From Marinobacter sp. F4216 (lineage in GTDB: Bacteria; Pseudomonadota; Gammaproteobacteria; Pseudomonadales; Oleiphilaceae): a stretch of 64,000 nucleotides of DNA. Shown piece after piece: positions 26,318 through 34,699 of the stretch; position 1 is the first letter of the stretch, and each line of letters opens with the position of its first letter. The position numbers and the translations under genes are program-made. The notes beneath the pieces are model-generated. The model saw only the letters and a list, made by a program, of their open reading frames with translations. It was not told where the DNA came from and searched no databases. The DNA lies in assembly GCF_019931195.1 (NCBI RefSeq), contig NZ_JAIOUO010000007.1, forward strand, positions 62,001 to 126,000. The letters are read 5' to 3'.

Positions 26318-27805
26318 TTAACGAGGGTGCAGCCAGCCCGGCAGCATGGTGTACGGGTCCACCTGGATCTCCGGGTTGAAGGGGATGTGCTGGGTTTCCA
26401 GCTTGGGTTGAAGGGATCCGTCCTTGAGCTGGTCGAAGATATCGGTACAGCCGCCAATAAACTCTCCGTTGATGAAGATCAGGGGCAGTGTGGCCCAGCC
26501 GGTTTTCTCTTTGAGTACCGCCCGGATCTTGCCGCCCCGGTTACCCTCCTGATACACCACGGAATCTAGGTCCACGGATTTATATTCAATCCCGTATTTC
26601 TGGAAGACTTTACGCACCGACCAGCAGAACTCACACCATTCCAGCGCGAACATCACGATGGGGCTGCTGGGGTCATTGATCAGGGCTTCCACTTCCTCCA
26701 CCGCTTCCGGGTCCAGCTCAACCGGCTTTTCCTTGGGCTCCGGAGCCTGGGGTGTGTTGACGTCGAACCGGAAGCCTGGGGTGGACTGAGACAACGCCAT
26801 TTCTTCATCGGTCATCTCAACGGCCACATCCTCAAACAATGGTGTGGTCAGGTAGCGTTCGCCGGTATCCGGCAGCATGCACAAGATATTCGAGCCTTTC
26901 GGTGCATTGCGGGCTACCTGCAGCGCACCGGCAAAGGTGGCGCCAGAGGAAATACCGACGAAAATGCCTTCCTTGCAGGCAAGATCCCGGGCGCATTGAA
27001 GGGAGTCGCTACCGGCGATGGGCAGGAATTCGTCAATGTTATGGGCCTGCATGACTTCTTCGGCCAGTTTGGGCACAAAGTCTGGTGACCATCCTTGCAT
27101 CAGGTGCGGGCGAAATAGGGGGTGGCTTTCCGAGTGATTGCCGTCAGCGGCTCTGGGCTGTGCAATGCCGCTGGCCAGGATGGCGGAGTTGTCTGGCTCG
27201 CAGACCACCACTCGAGTATTCGGGCTTTCGCGTTTCAGAACCCGGGATACACCGTTCAGGGTGCCAGCGGTCCCGAAGCCAGTGACCCAGTAATCCAGCC
27301 CGACATCCGCGAAATCCTCCAGAATTTCCACTGCTGTGGTGCGTTCGTGGGTGTCGGCATTGGCCGGGTTTTCGAACTGGCGGGGCTGCCACCAGCCATG
27401 CTCTTTGGCCAGTTCCTGGGCCTTGGATACCATACCGGATCCTTTCAGGGACGCAGGTGTGAGCACGACTTTTGCGCCCAGAAAACGCATCAGCTTGCGC
27501 CGTTCCACACTGAAATTTTCCGCCATGGTGACTACCAGGGGGTAGCCCTTCTGGGCGCAGACCATAGCCAGGCCAATGCCGGTGTTGCCACTGGTGGCTT
27601 CCACAATGGTTTGTCCGGGCTTGAGTTCGCCCCGGCGCTCGGCGTCTTCGATGACACCCAGTGCCAAACGATCCTTCACCGAGCCCATAGGATTGAAGGC
27701 TTCAACTTTCACATAGAGGTTGACGCCTTCCGGCGCAAGGTTGTTGATCCTGACCACCGGAGTGTGCCCGATGGTGTCCAAAATGCTGTTGTAGCGTGTA
27801 CCCAT
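26318..27805 (-). CDS. cysteine synthase/cystathionine beta-synthase-type enzyme fused to a glutaredoxin domain
   Basis: Two-domain 495-residue protein. Residues 1-~330 are a fold-type II PLP enzyme of the CysK/CBS family: GHTPVVRINNL, the PLP lysine K44 in FNPMGSVKDRLA, EATSGNTGIGLAMVCAQKGY (phosphate/substrate loop) and GIFVGISSGATFAGAL. After an acidic linker (~345-375) comes a glutaredoxin: MFALEWCEFCWSVRKVF with CxxC at 391/394, then TLPLIFINGEFIGGC with the cis-Pro and glutathione-binding segment. The N-terminus resembles both O-acetylserine sulfhydrylase and CBS; the substrate cannot be fixed. It is the last gene of an apparent operon (44 nt after the decarboxylase) with dsrE, suggesting thiol or sulfide handling coupled to glutathione redox. 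Confidence 0.87.
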   Translation of the reverse strand: MGTRYNSILDTIGHTPVVRINNLAPEGVNLYVKVEAFNPMGSVKDRLALGVIEDAERRGELKPGQTIVEATSGNTGIGLAMVCAQKGYPLVVTMAENFSVERRKLMRFLGAKVVLTPASLKGSGMVSKAQELAKEHGWWQPRQFENPANADTHERTTAVEILEDFADVGLDYWVTGFGTAGTLNGVSRVLKRESPNTRVVVCEPDNSAILASGIAQPRAADGNHSESHPLFRPHLMQGWSPDFVPKLAEEVMQAHNIDEFLPIAGSDSLQCARDLACKEGIFVGISSGATFAGALQVARNAPKGSNILCMLPDTGERYLTTPLFEDVAVEMTDEEMALSQSTPGFRFDVNTPQAPEPKEKPVELDPEAVEEVEALINDPSSPIVMFALEWCEFCWSVRKVFQKYGIEYKSVDLDSVVYQEGNRGGKIRAVLKEKTGWATLPLIFINGEFIGGCTDIFDQLKDGSLQPKLETQHIPFNPEIQVDPYTMLPGWLHPR

Positions 27806-27849
27806 GATGTTTCTCCTTCGCTGCTTCGTCTGGATGCGTGCCCGGACGT

Positions 27850-29319
27850 TTATCGTTGTTCAGCGATTTTATTCGTCGTTGTGGTTAAATATTGACCGGC
27901 TGATAGTGCTTCGTCCACCAGTTCGTCAGCTTCTTTCATCGTGGTTCGAGCGCCCACAAAGCAGGGGCGAATGGCCAGGATGCCGTTGACCACGGTGGTG
28001 CTTGGAATGGCGTTACCCCGCTGCACCATCCTGCGGTGAATCTTTCGGTTCAGTTCGTTAAGGTCAGGTTCGTTTTCATCGATGTAGCGAAATCCAATAA
28101 TCGAGAGCGTGGGCGCTGATACCAGCTCCAGATTCGGGTGGGCCTGGACGCGTTCGGCCACATGCCGGGCCATGTCGTTATGCCGGCAAATGCGTTCGCG
28201 CATGCCTTCCAAACCGATTTCCCGGATCAGTGCCCACACCACCGTGCCACGGGCCGGGGCCGACAGCTCCACCCCCATATCCGCATAGGGGATGCCCAGG
28301 TTGTCCATGGAGTGGGTGATGCCTTCTCCGATCAGGGAGCCCTCCAGATACGTGGCCGCCTCCTGTGTGAAGGCCCGGTTCAGCAGTTCCCGGTCCCGCA
28401 CATAGGTTGCGCCGATGCCAACGGGGGCACCTAACCATTTGTGAGGGTCCACAATCGTTGAATCGGCCAGTTCCAGACCGTCGTACAGCGGGGCGACCCT
28501 GGGGTCCAGAATGCCGGGCAGGCCGTAGGCACCGTCCACATGGAACCAGAGCCCATGGGCCTTCGCGATGTCACCAATGACCCGTAGCGGGTCGATGGCA
28601 CCACGATTGGTACTGCCGGCATTGGCGACCACGGCCACCGGGAGGCGGTCGCTTTGCTGGTCTTCCCGGAGCCGTTGCTTCAGGGCGTCCGGTCGCATGC
28701 GGCCCTGATCGTCTGTCGCGACCTTGCAGACAGATTGCCTTCCCATCCCCAGCACAGCTGCTGCCCGCTGAACCGAATGATGACATTCGGCGGAGGCATA
28801 GATCCGGCAGGGGCGGGACACGCCATCCCGGGCAGGATCGATACCAATGGCCTCAAAGGCCGCCTGGCGGGCCCCGCCCAATGCGACCAGGTTAGCCACC
28901 GAGCCGCCGCTGCTGTAGACCCCCTTCATATCAGCCGGCAGGTCAAACATTCGGGCCATCCAGTCCAGCGACACTTCTTCCAACAGATTGAAGGCGGTGA
29001 GTCCCATGCGCTGGGGTGATGCGATGGCGCCAGCCAGGGTCGCTAGTGCGCCCATGGTGGTGGCACCGGTGGTGATGAATGACGTACAGCCGGGGCGGGG
29101 AATCTGGGAACCATTGGGGATGACCCATTCGCTCAATTCCGACAGCACACCGGCGGCACCCACACCCTGTTCCGGTAAGGGCCGGTCAAGAGCGCCGCGC
29201 CATGTTTCCGGGTGGCGCATGGCATCCGGTGACTCGAACTTGAGGTAGGCATCGAGCTGCTGTCCCAATAAGGCGGACAGTTCAGAAAGGTTGCCACACT
29301 CGGCCTGGTCTATGTTCAT
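27850..29319 (-). CDS. PLP-dependent group II decarboxylase
   Basis: Member of the glutamate/aromatic amino acid/cysteine sulfinate decarboxylase family. From the ATG at 29319 it is 489 residues. Visible: YSSGGSVANLVALGGARQAA (cofactor phosphate region), ASAECHHSVQRAA (ring-stacking His), WFHVDGAYGLPGIL (PLP-N1 Asp) and VDPHKWLGAPVGIG, with the Schiff-base lysine. The substrate cannot be read from motifs. Placed between a DsrE protein and a cysteine synthase-glutaredoxin fusion, a sulfur amino acid such as cysteine sulfinate is a reasonable guess but unproven. The longer TTG frame at 29406 would overlap dsrE and lacks family-like residues. Confidence 0.85.
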   Translation of the reverse strand: MNIDQAECGNLSELSALLGQQLDAYLKFESPDAMRHPETWRGALDRPLPEQGVGAAGVLSELSEWVIPNGSQIPRPGCTSFITTGATTMGALATLAGAIASPQRMGLTAFNLLEEVSLDWMARMFDLPADMKGVYSSGGSVANLVALGGARQAAFEAIGIDPARDGVSRPCRIYASAECHHSVQRAAAVLGMGRQSVCKVATDDQGRMRPDALKQRLREDQQSDRLPVAVVANAGSTNRGAIDPLRVIGDIAKAHGLWFHVDGAYGLPGILDPRVAPLYDGLELADSTIVDPHKWLGAPVGIGATYVRDRELLNRAFTQEAATYLEGSLIGEGITHSMDNLGIPYADMGVELSAPARGTVVWALIREIGLEGMRERICRHNDMARHVAERVQAHPNLELVSAPTLSIIGFRYIDENEPDLNELNRKIHRRMVQRGNAIPSTTVVNGILAIRPCFVGARTTMKEADELVDEALSAGQYLTTTTNKIAEQR

Positions 29320-29402
29320 GACGATGGCTCTCCCGTGGATTGGACATAGGGATATCGGCAAGGTTTCCGGAGGGCGGCCAGGCCGGCTGCCCTCAAGAAT
29401 AG

Positions 29403-29780
29403 TCAAGCCAGCATCATTCCGCCCGTGGCCAGGTACTCCATGGTACGGGGGGCACCGGCCACTTCGACCCCCTCAATCAGATCCTGCTCGGCAATACCTT
29501 TTGTTTTCAGGCATACGGGGCAGATCCAGATCTGACCGTTGTTGCCCTGATACTGGGTCACCAGGTTGGCGATGGGCTCGTGGCCTTCGGCAGCCAGACC
29601 ATCCATCGCGCCCCTGACGAACAGATCGGCGGCATCGGCGGTGATGAACATCGCGGTTTCGTGGGTCTTGGAGGCCGTGGTGGCCAGAATGAAGGCAATG
29701 GTGGCCCGCTCCAGATTGTTGGCTCCGTCCTGGCAGTTCACAAGGTACTTGGGGGCGATTTGAGTTTGTTGGGTGGTCAT
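29403..29780 (-). CDS. DsrE-family sulfur-relay-like protein
   Basis: Small 125-residue DsrE/DsrF-like fold protein: strands KYLVNCQDGANNLERATIAF, THETAMFITADAADLFVRG and GQIWICPVCLKTKGIAEQDL, ending in TMEYLATGGMMLA. The CPVC pair in the third strand lies where DsrE-type and TusD-type proteins carry their active cysteine, so persulfide or thiol transfer is possible. No signal peptide. It is the first gene of a minus-strand operon with the decarboxylase and the CysK-Grx fusion, and it is divergent from the winged-helix/TPR regulator; a motif found upstream is shared with the MerT-like gene. Confidence 0.85.
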   Translation of the reverse strand: MTTQQTQIAPKYLVNCQDGANNLERATIAFILATTASKTHETAMFITADAADLFVRGAMDGLAAEGHEPIANLVTQYQGNNGQIWICPVCLKTKGIAEQDLIEGVEVAGAPRTMEYLATGGMMLA

Positions 29781-29857
29781 GATCGTTCTCCGTTGTTGGC
29801 TAAGTGCGCTGTTGTGTTTGCGACGTTGACCATCTTATGCCTGCGCTACGCACCAAG

Positions 29858-29884
29858 CTTGGCGGTAACCGGATTTAAATCTGG
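29858..29884 (-). promoter_or_regulatory. shared upstream motif, copy A (before dsrE, divergent from the regulator)
   Basis: On the plus strand: CTTGGCGGT, AACC, GGA, TTTAAATC, TGG, the same spacing as at 26179-26205. It is 78-104 nt upstream of the dsrE ATG and 60 nt before the regulator ATG at 29945. Likely operator of the dsrE operon and possibly of the regulator itself. Confidence 0.55.
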
Positions 29885-29944
29885 AGAAAACGTGGAGATT
29901 GCCATAACCTCATTGGCAGAGACGGGAATGCTTGGGCCTGGCTT

Positions 29945-31591
29945 ATGCGCTACAGGTTTGACGACTACGAACTCGACACCGACCGCTTTGAACTGAGTCA
30001 GGGTGGGCTAGCGCTCGCGACCGAACCGCAAGTGATTGAACTGCTGGTGATGCTGGTCCAGAACCGGCATCGCATGGTGAGCAAGGAAGAAATCAACGAA
30101 ACGGTATGGCGGGGACGGATTGTCTCCGACGCCGCACTCAGCAGCCGCATCAAGATCGCCCGTAAGCTGCTACAGGATGACGGGCGCACCCAGCGCTACA
30201 TTAAAACCATCCATAAGAAGGGGTTTCGCTTCGTTGCGCCGGTTGAGGAAGTAGACGACGCGGAAGAAACGCCCGGGCCAGAGGCCGGACCCGATGAAGT
30301 GCCTCCCGAGCCGCTCATGTCCGACCCCGCCGGCCCATCGACGGTGTCTGTGCCGGCGTCCCACAGTGCCAAGCCCGCTGTCGCGGTGCTGCCATTCAGC
30401 AATCTCTCCAGCAGCCCGGACCAGGAATACTTCTCGGATGGGATCACTACCGACATTATCTCCAACCTGTCCAAGCATCGCTGGCTGGATGTTGTCGCCC
30501 GGAACACATCCTTCGGCTATAAGGGCAAGGCTGTCAACCTGCAGGAATTGGGCAGGCAACTGCACGTGGATTACGCGGTCGAGGGCAGCGTGCAAAAGGC
30601 AGGAGACCGGGTTCGGGTAAACGTTCACCTGACCGACTGCCACAGCGGCCACACCCTGTGGTCTGACCGGTACAACCGCCAGATTGCTGATATCTTCGAA
30701 CTTCAGGACGACATCACCGAAACCATCGCTGCACGGCTGGAGCCTGAAATTGGCTACGCCGAACGCAACCGGCTGGTGCATAACCGGCCGGCTAATCTTC
30801 AGGCGTGGGATTGTTACCATCTGGGGGTGTATCACTTCTTCCGGTTTACTGGCGACGACAACAAAGAAGCGCAGCGACTGCTCAAAAGGAGTCAGGAGCT
30901 GGACCCATACTTTGGCGAAGCCTTTGCCTGGTGGGCTTATGCGGTCATCCTGGGAATGGTGTACTGGGACACCTCGCCTACCCAGCCACTGCTGGACGAT
31001 GCCCTGAAGGCCTGCGACCAGGCCGTTTCCCTGGTTCCAAACAACGCCACCTTTCATGCCCTGAAGGCCCGGATTCTGCTGGCGCGCCGGGAATACGACG
31101 GCGCCATCGCCGAGAACCGCATCGCCATTGACCTCAACCCCACGTTTGCCGCAGCCTTTTGCGGCCTTGGCGATTCGCTGGCCTACGAAGCCCGATACGA
31201 CGAAGCGCTGGACAACTTCCGCAAGTCCATTGCTTTGAGTCCCAATGACCCCCAGATGTGGGCCTTCCTGACCTACGGTGCCCTGGCCATGATTTTCAAA
31301 GGGGATTACCAAACTGCGGTGGAATGGACCGAACGGGCTGCAACCATCCCCAACTGCCAGTACTGGACCACCGCCCACCGTGCCGTGGCCCAGGCTCATA
31401 TGGGGCGATTGGACGATGCCGCCAGAGCCCGGGACCAGCTTTTGCTTGAGCACCCCGGATTTTCGGTGGCGTTTGCGAAAGAGAAACTCTTCTACCTGAA
31501 AGAGCGCAATCAGATTGCCCACTACCTGGAAGGGCTGCGGCTGGCGGGGGTTCCCGAGACACGCGCGGATTCAGCTAACCCAAGAGGATAA
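29945..31591 (+). CDS. winged-helix transcriptional regulator with TolB-like and TPR domains
   Basis: Regulator of the CadC/OmpR-type wHTH plus TPR class. Residues 1-~97 are a C-terminal-effector-type winged helix at the N-terminus (YELDTDRFELSQGG, SKEEINETVWRGRIVSDAAL, TIHKKGFRFVAPVEE). A Pro/Glu-rich linker leads to a FlgO/TolB-like alpha/beta domain (~145-270; VAVLPFSNLSSSPDQEYFSDG), then at least five TPR-like helical pairs (~290-520). No TM helix is seen, so it is probably cytoplasmic and the TPRs sense or bind a partner. It is divergent from the dsrE operon and close to the shared motif, so it is the obvious candidate to control that operon and the MerT-like pair. Confidence 0.85.
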   Translation: MRYRFDDYELDTDRFELSQGGLALATEPQVIELLVMLVQNRHRMVSKEEINETVWRGRIVSDAALSSRIKIARKLLQDDGRTQRYIKTIHKKGFRFVAPVEEVDDAEETPGPEAGPDEVPPEPLMSDPAGPSTVSVPASHSAKPAVAVLPFSNLSSSPDQEYFSDGITTDIISNLSKHRWLDVVARNTSFGYKGKAVNLQELGRQLHVDYAVEGSVQKAGDRVRVNVHLTDCHSGHTLWSDRYNRQIADIFELQDDITETIAARLEPEIGYAERNRLVHNRPANLQAWDCYHLGVYHFFRFTGDDNKEAQRLLKRSQELDPYFGEAFAWWAYAVILGMVYWDTSPTQPLLDDALKACDQAVSLVPNNATFHALKARILLARREYDGAIAENRIAIDLNPTFAAAFCGLGDSLAYEARYDEALDNFRKSIALSPNDPQMWAFLTYGALAMIFKGDYQTAVEWTERAATIPNCQYWTTAHRAVAQAHMGRLDDAARARDQLLLEHPGFSVAFAKEKLFYLKERNQIAHYLEGLRLAGVPETRADSANPRG

Positions 31592-31595
31592 CGCT

Positions 31596-31937
31596 ATGAC
31601 TGACCTGGCCCGGCAACCCTGTGTGGCCTGTGGCAAGACGGCTTCCAGAGTCACGGAAGGCGAAAAGCATCGGTTGCACGAAAAACTGCCCGGATGGCAG
31701 ATCCTCGAGGCGAAGGGGCATGAAAAACTCTACAAGGAGTTCGATTTCAAGAATTTCGCCCAGGCACTGGCGTTCATCAACCGGGTAGGGGCGGTGGCAG
31801 AAGAAGAAAACCATCATCCGGATATTCAACTGGGTTGGGGCAAGGCTACCGTCAGCTGGTGGACGCACTCCATTGGTGGCCTGCATCAGAATGACTTCGT
31901 CATGGCGGCACGGACGGATGAGGCGTTTGACGGTTAA
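31596..31937 (+). CDS. phhB: 4a-hydroxytetrahydrobiopterin dehydratase (pterin carbinolamine dehydratase)
   Basis: Recycles the carbinolamine form of the pterin cofactor used by phenylalanine hydroxylase. The 113-residue protein has the signature AEEENHHPDIQLGWGKATVS with the His pair, followed by WWTHSIGGLHQNDFVMAART, the family's C-terminal pattern. The N-terminus has CVACGK, an unusual extra Cys pair compared with many PCD proteins. The ATG is 5 nt past the TPR-regulator stop behind AAGAGGAT, so it may be cotranscribed with the regulator. No phhA is in this window. Confidence 0.9.
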   Translation: MTDLARQPCVACGKTASRVTEGEKHRLHEKLPGWQILEAKGHEKLYKEFDFKNFAQALAFINRVGAVAEEENHHPDIQLGWGKATVSWWTHSIGGLHQNDFVMAARTDEAFDG

Positions 31938-32214
31938 TACGGCCTTCGCGGAATCAAATGGGGAGCCCAAAGACAATTGTCGAAAAACTCCGCTAAATGA
32001 GGTGACTCGATACAGCTAATGGTCTGTATTAAGCGTCAGATTAGTGGTTCTGAGAAAGTCCGTTTGCCGGTGGATTTTGCTGAAAAAACATAAAGGATAT
32101 TCCCTCGAGCTCGTGGGCAGTATGAAAAAAAATAACCAGGCACTTAAGCTGATCGGTACTACGTTGCACGAGGTATCGACAGCTTGGCCCAAGCGTTAAT
32201 TAGTCAAGGATACT

Positions 32215-32631
32215 ATGGCGATCCAATTCAAAGTGAATGAACCGATCACTGCAGACCAGTTTATTGAGCTCCTGGAAAACTCGACTCTTGGAGAGCGGCG
32301 ACCAATCCATGACCGAGCCTGCATGGAGGGGATGATTCGCAATTCCAACCTGGTCGTGACGGCGTGGGATGGGTCTTTACTGGTTGGCATCGCCCGAAGC
32401 GTTACGGATTTTCACTACGCCTGCTATCTATCGGATCTGGCCGTCGACAAGAACTACCAGGCGTCGGGAATTGGTAAGCGTCTGCAGTCACTGACACAGG
32501 ATCAGCTAGGTCGGTTATGCAAGTTGATTCTGATCTCGGCCCCGGCAGCGAGTGCTTATTATGGGAGCCTTGGCTATAAACATAATGAGCGGTGCTGGGT
32601 ATTGGAACCGGGGGAATATCTGGGCGATTAA
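32215..32631 (+). CDS. GNAT-family N-acetyltransferase
   Basis: The 138-residue protein has the acetyl-CoA binding motif A: YLSDLAVDKNYQASGIGKRL (Q/RxxGxG/A variant), followed by LIDLISAPAASAYYGSLGY-like motif B with the Tyr that usually stabilises the thiolate. Acceptor unknown. ATG at 32215. It is preceded by a ~275-bp AT-richer region with no convincing gene, and it is convergent with an EamA transporter gene. Start and end are clear; specific function cannot be assigned. Confidence 0.85.
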   Translation: MAIQFKVNEPITADQFIELLENSTLGERRPIHDRACMEGMIRNSNLVVTAWDGSLLVGIARSVTDFHYACYLSDLAVDKNYQASGIGKRLQSLTQDQLGRLCKLILISAPAASAYYGSLGYKHNERCWVLEPGEYLGD

Positions 32632-32652
32632 CACGCAGCTAAAATGCGTTAT

Positions 32653-32671
32653 GGCCACGAAAGGCGTGGCC
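32653..32671. terminator. hairpin between convergent GNAT and EamA genes
   Basis: GGCCACG, 5-nt loop, CGTGGCC: perfect 7-bp stem in the 41-bp gap, directly next to the EamA stop. Short T-tract only, so termination strength is uncertain. Confidence 0.5.
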
Positions 32672-32672
32672 T

Positions 32673-33617
32673 TCACCGACCAGCGACGGCTTCACAGGAT
32701 CCACTACCATCACCCTTGTCTGATTCTCCGCTGTCTATCAGTTCGGCAACCAGCATACCTGCCAGGATAAAGAGCCCACCTATCCAGGCCAGGGCACTGA
32801 GGGATTCGCCTAACAACAGAACGCCACCGACCGCAGCAAAGAGGGGCTCTGTGGTAAAGATGAGCGCGACCCGCCAGGATTCAAGAAATTTTTGACCGAT
32901 GGTTTGAGCCACATACGCCAAGCCGGTTCCTAGAACCCCTCCAATCAGGATGGCAACCCAGGGCTGCCAGTGCGGATCAAAAATGAGGGTGTTGGCTGCA
33001 TCACTCAGAGCTGGGCTCTCAACGGCGACGGCTGATCCGGCACTGAGTACGGTAACGGTAATAAGTTGAATTTGTGCCAGGGACAGCGCATCGCTTTCCC
33101 TTGTATAGATACCGGTGTAGACAATATGCAACGCAAAAGACAGGGCGCAAACCAGGACCCATAACTCACCGATTCCGAACCCCGAGACGCCACCGGTCAG
33201 AAAAAAAGTACCCAGCGTTGCGGAGCCAACACCGAGCCAAACCCAGTAGCGCATTTTCTGACGTAACCAAAGGGCGGCAATAATCGGCACCATCACGCAG
33301 TTCAAACCAGTGATAAAGCCGGCATTGCTGGCGGTAGTGTACTGCAGACCGATGCTTTGAGTTGCGAAGCCCGCATAGAGCAGGGCGCCTAACACAACGC
33401 CATGTTTCAGCGTGTCAGAATTGGCCAGCAAAGTCAGGCGAGTTCCTCGCCATGCACACCACAGCTGTAGGGTGATGACCGCGATAAAAAAGCGAACTGC
33501 GTTGAACAGGTGCGGTGTCAGGCTGTCGAGCGCCTGGTGCACCAATGAAAACTCAATGCCCCAGACGAAACTGACGAACAGTAACATCCATGCCCAGAAA
33601 TGCGCTGTTTTGTCCAT
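32673..33617 (-). CDS. EamA/DMT-family drug or metabolite exporter
   Basis: The 314-residue integral membrane protein has ten predicted TM helices in two EamA repeats. The first opens MLLFVSFVWGIEFSLVHQAL (the WG-x-x-F start of the repeat) and PHLFNAVRFFIAVI; the second has ALSFALHIVYTGIYTR and ends WIGGLFILAGMLVAE. The tail (residues ~290-314) is a short charged cytoplasmic segment. Substrate unknown; relatives export amino acids or metabolites. Convergent with the GNAT gene. Confidence 0.87.
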   Translation of the reverse strand: MDKTAHFWAWMLLFVSFVWGIEFSLVHQALDSLTPHLFNAVRFFIAVITLQLWCAWRGTRLTLLANSDTLKHGVVLGALLYAGFATQSIGLQYTTASNAGFITGLNCVMVPIIAALWLRQKMRYWVWLGVGSATLGTFFLTGGVSGFGIGELWVLVCALSFALHIVYTGIYTRESDALSLAQIQLITVTVLSAGSAVAVESPALSDAANTLIFDPHWQPWVAILIGGVLGTGLAYVAQTIGQKFLESWRVALIFTTEPLFAAVGGVLLLGESLSALAWIGGLFILAGMLVAELIDSGESDKGDGSGSCEAVAGR

Positions 33618-33849
33618 AAGATACTTAACGGGTGTTCAGAATATGAAACGGGGTGGGGAAGATAGCATGTCAAAGTCTGTCTGGCGAGCATGAGTTGGCG
33701 GGAGGGGCGTGGCGCCTTGGGTCGTTTGGTTCTCCGGGCTCACTCTTTATCATTTGAATCAGTATGGGGGTAGCGACATGCGGGAATTCACCCGATGATT
33801 AGCGGATCGTACCGGGCAGTACGTCGCTGATGCGCTTCGTTTTCCAAGT

Positions 33850-34575
33850 GTGTTCTACTACGCCAATAGAGCGACACTTATTACCAGGGCCAGGCTGTTG
33901 ATATCAAAACTCCCAAAATGGATTGAATACGGTGCGTTTATTCTGGCTTTTGTCGCTGGGTGCATCAATGCCATCGGGCTTCTGGGGTTTGATCACCAGT
34001 CGGTGTCCCATCTTTCCGGTACTGCAACGCTGCTTGGAACAAGCTTCCTGGATGGGCCCATTCAGAGCTCGCTTAATTTCGCCGGTGTGTTGTTCGCATT
34101 CTTCGTAGGATCGGCCATTTCGGGATTCCTGTTGCCCGGTGCCACGTTAAAACTGGGGCGGCATTACGATACGGCACTGGTGGTGGAGTCCCTGCTCATA
34201 TTCGTCGCTTTGTACCTGTTATCGAAAGGGTCGTTTTATGGCCACTATGCGGCTTCGGCGGCCTGCGGTATCCAGAATGCCCTGGCCACCACGTACAGCG
34301 GGGCGGTGGTTCGCACGACCCACCTCACGGGTATCTTCACCGATTTGGGGGTCATGTTTGGCTCTGTTCTGAGGGGCGAAGCGTTCGACAAACGAAAGGC
34401 CATTCTGTTCACGCTGATTATCGCGGGCTTTGTTATTGGCGGTTTTTTTGGCGCGTACCTGTTCGGCCAGTTCTATTTCCAGGCGCTGCTCGTGCCTGGC
34501 ATTATTTGCCTCGCCTTGGCTGCTTGCTACCGCGGCTACTCCATTCAATACGCCAGAAAAGCGGGCCTCCCATGA
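33850..34575 (+). CDS. DUF1275 (YoaK-like) membrane protein
   Basis: Six-TM protein family of unknown function. The translation has ILAFVAGCINAIGLLGFDHQ, matching the family's G-x-x-D/N-A start of TM1, then VSHLSGTATLLG (usual S/T-H-x-T/S-G-N-T motif), GIQNALATTYSGAVVRTTHL in the fourth TM (family signature) and TGIFTDLG. The start is uncertain: the frame's GTG at 33850 has no ribosome site and a TTG at 33898 would give a more family-like 225-residue N-terminus (MISKLPKWIEYG). Substrate or role unknown. Confidence 0.8.
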   Translation: MFYYANRATLITRARLLISKLPKWIEYGAFILAFVAGCINAIGLLGFDHQSVSHLSGTATLLGTSFLDGPIQSSLNFAGVLFAFFVGSAISGFLLPGATLKLGRHYDTALVVESLLIFVALYLLSKGSFYGHYAASAACGIQNALATTYSGAVVRTTHLTGIFTDLGVMFGSVLRGEAFDKRKAILFTLIIAGFVIGGFFGAYLFGQFYFQALLVPGIICLALAACYRGYSIQYARKAGLP

Positions 34576-34699
34576 GGACTGAACCCATCCCCACGACCTT
34601 TCGTTCAATCAATTCATCCGGGAGCCGAAAACGTGATGGGCTCTTTTGTGTTCTCGAGGGAGCAGTCTGATCAGGCTGTAACCCGGCTCGATGTGCCGG

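Noticed and set aside
32122..32199. 25-codon ORF beginning MKKNNQALKL before the GNAT gene
   Set aside because: Same frame continues upstream to a stop at 32017 without a good start; no homologue recognised and no clear ribosome site. Could be a remnant, but not supportable.
34622..34647. GAGCC/GGCTC hairpin with TTTT after the DUF1275 gene
   Set aside because: Only a 5-bp stem with a long loop; too weak to call a terminator.
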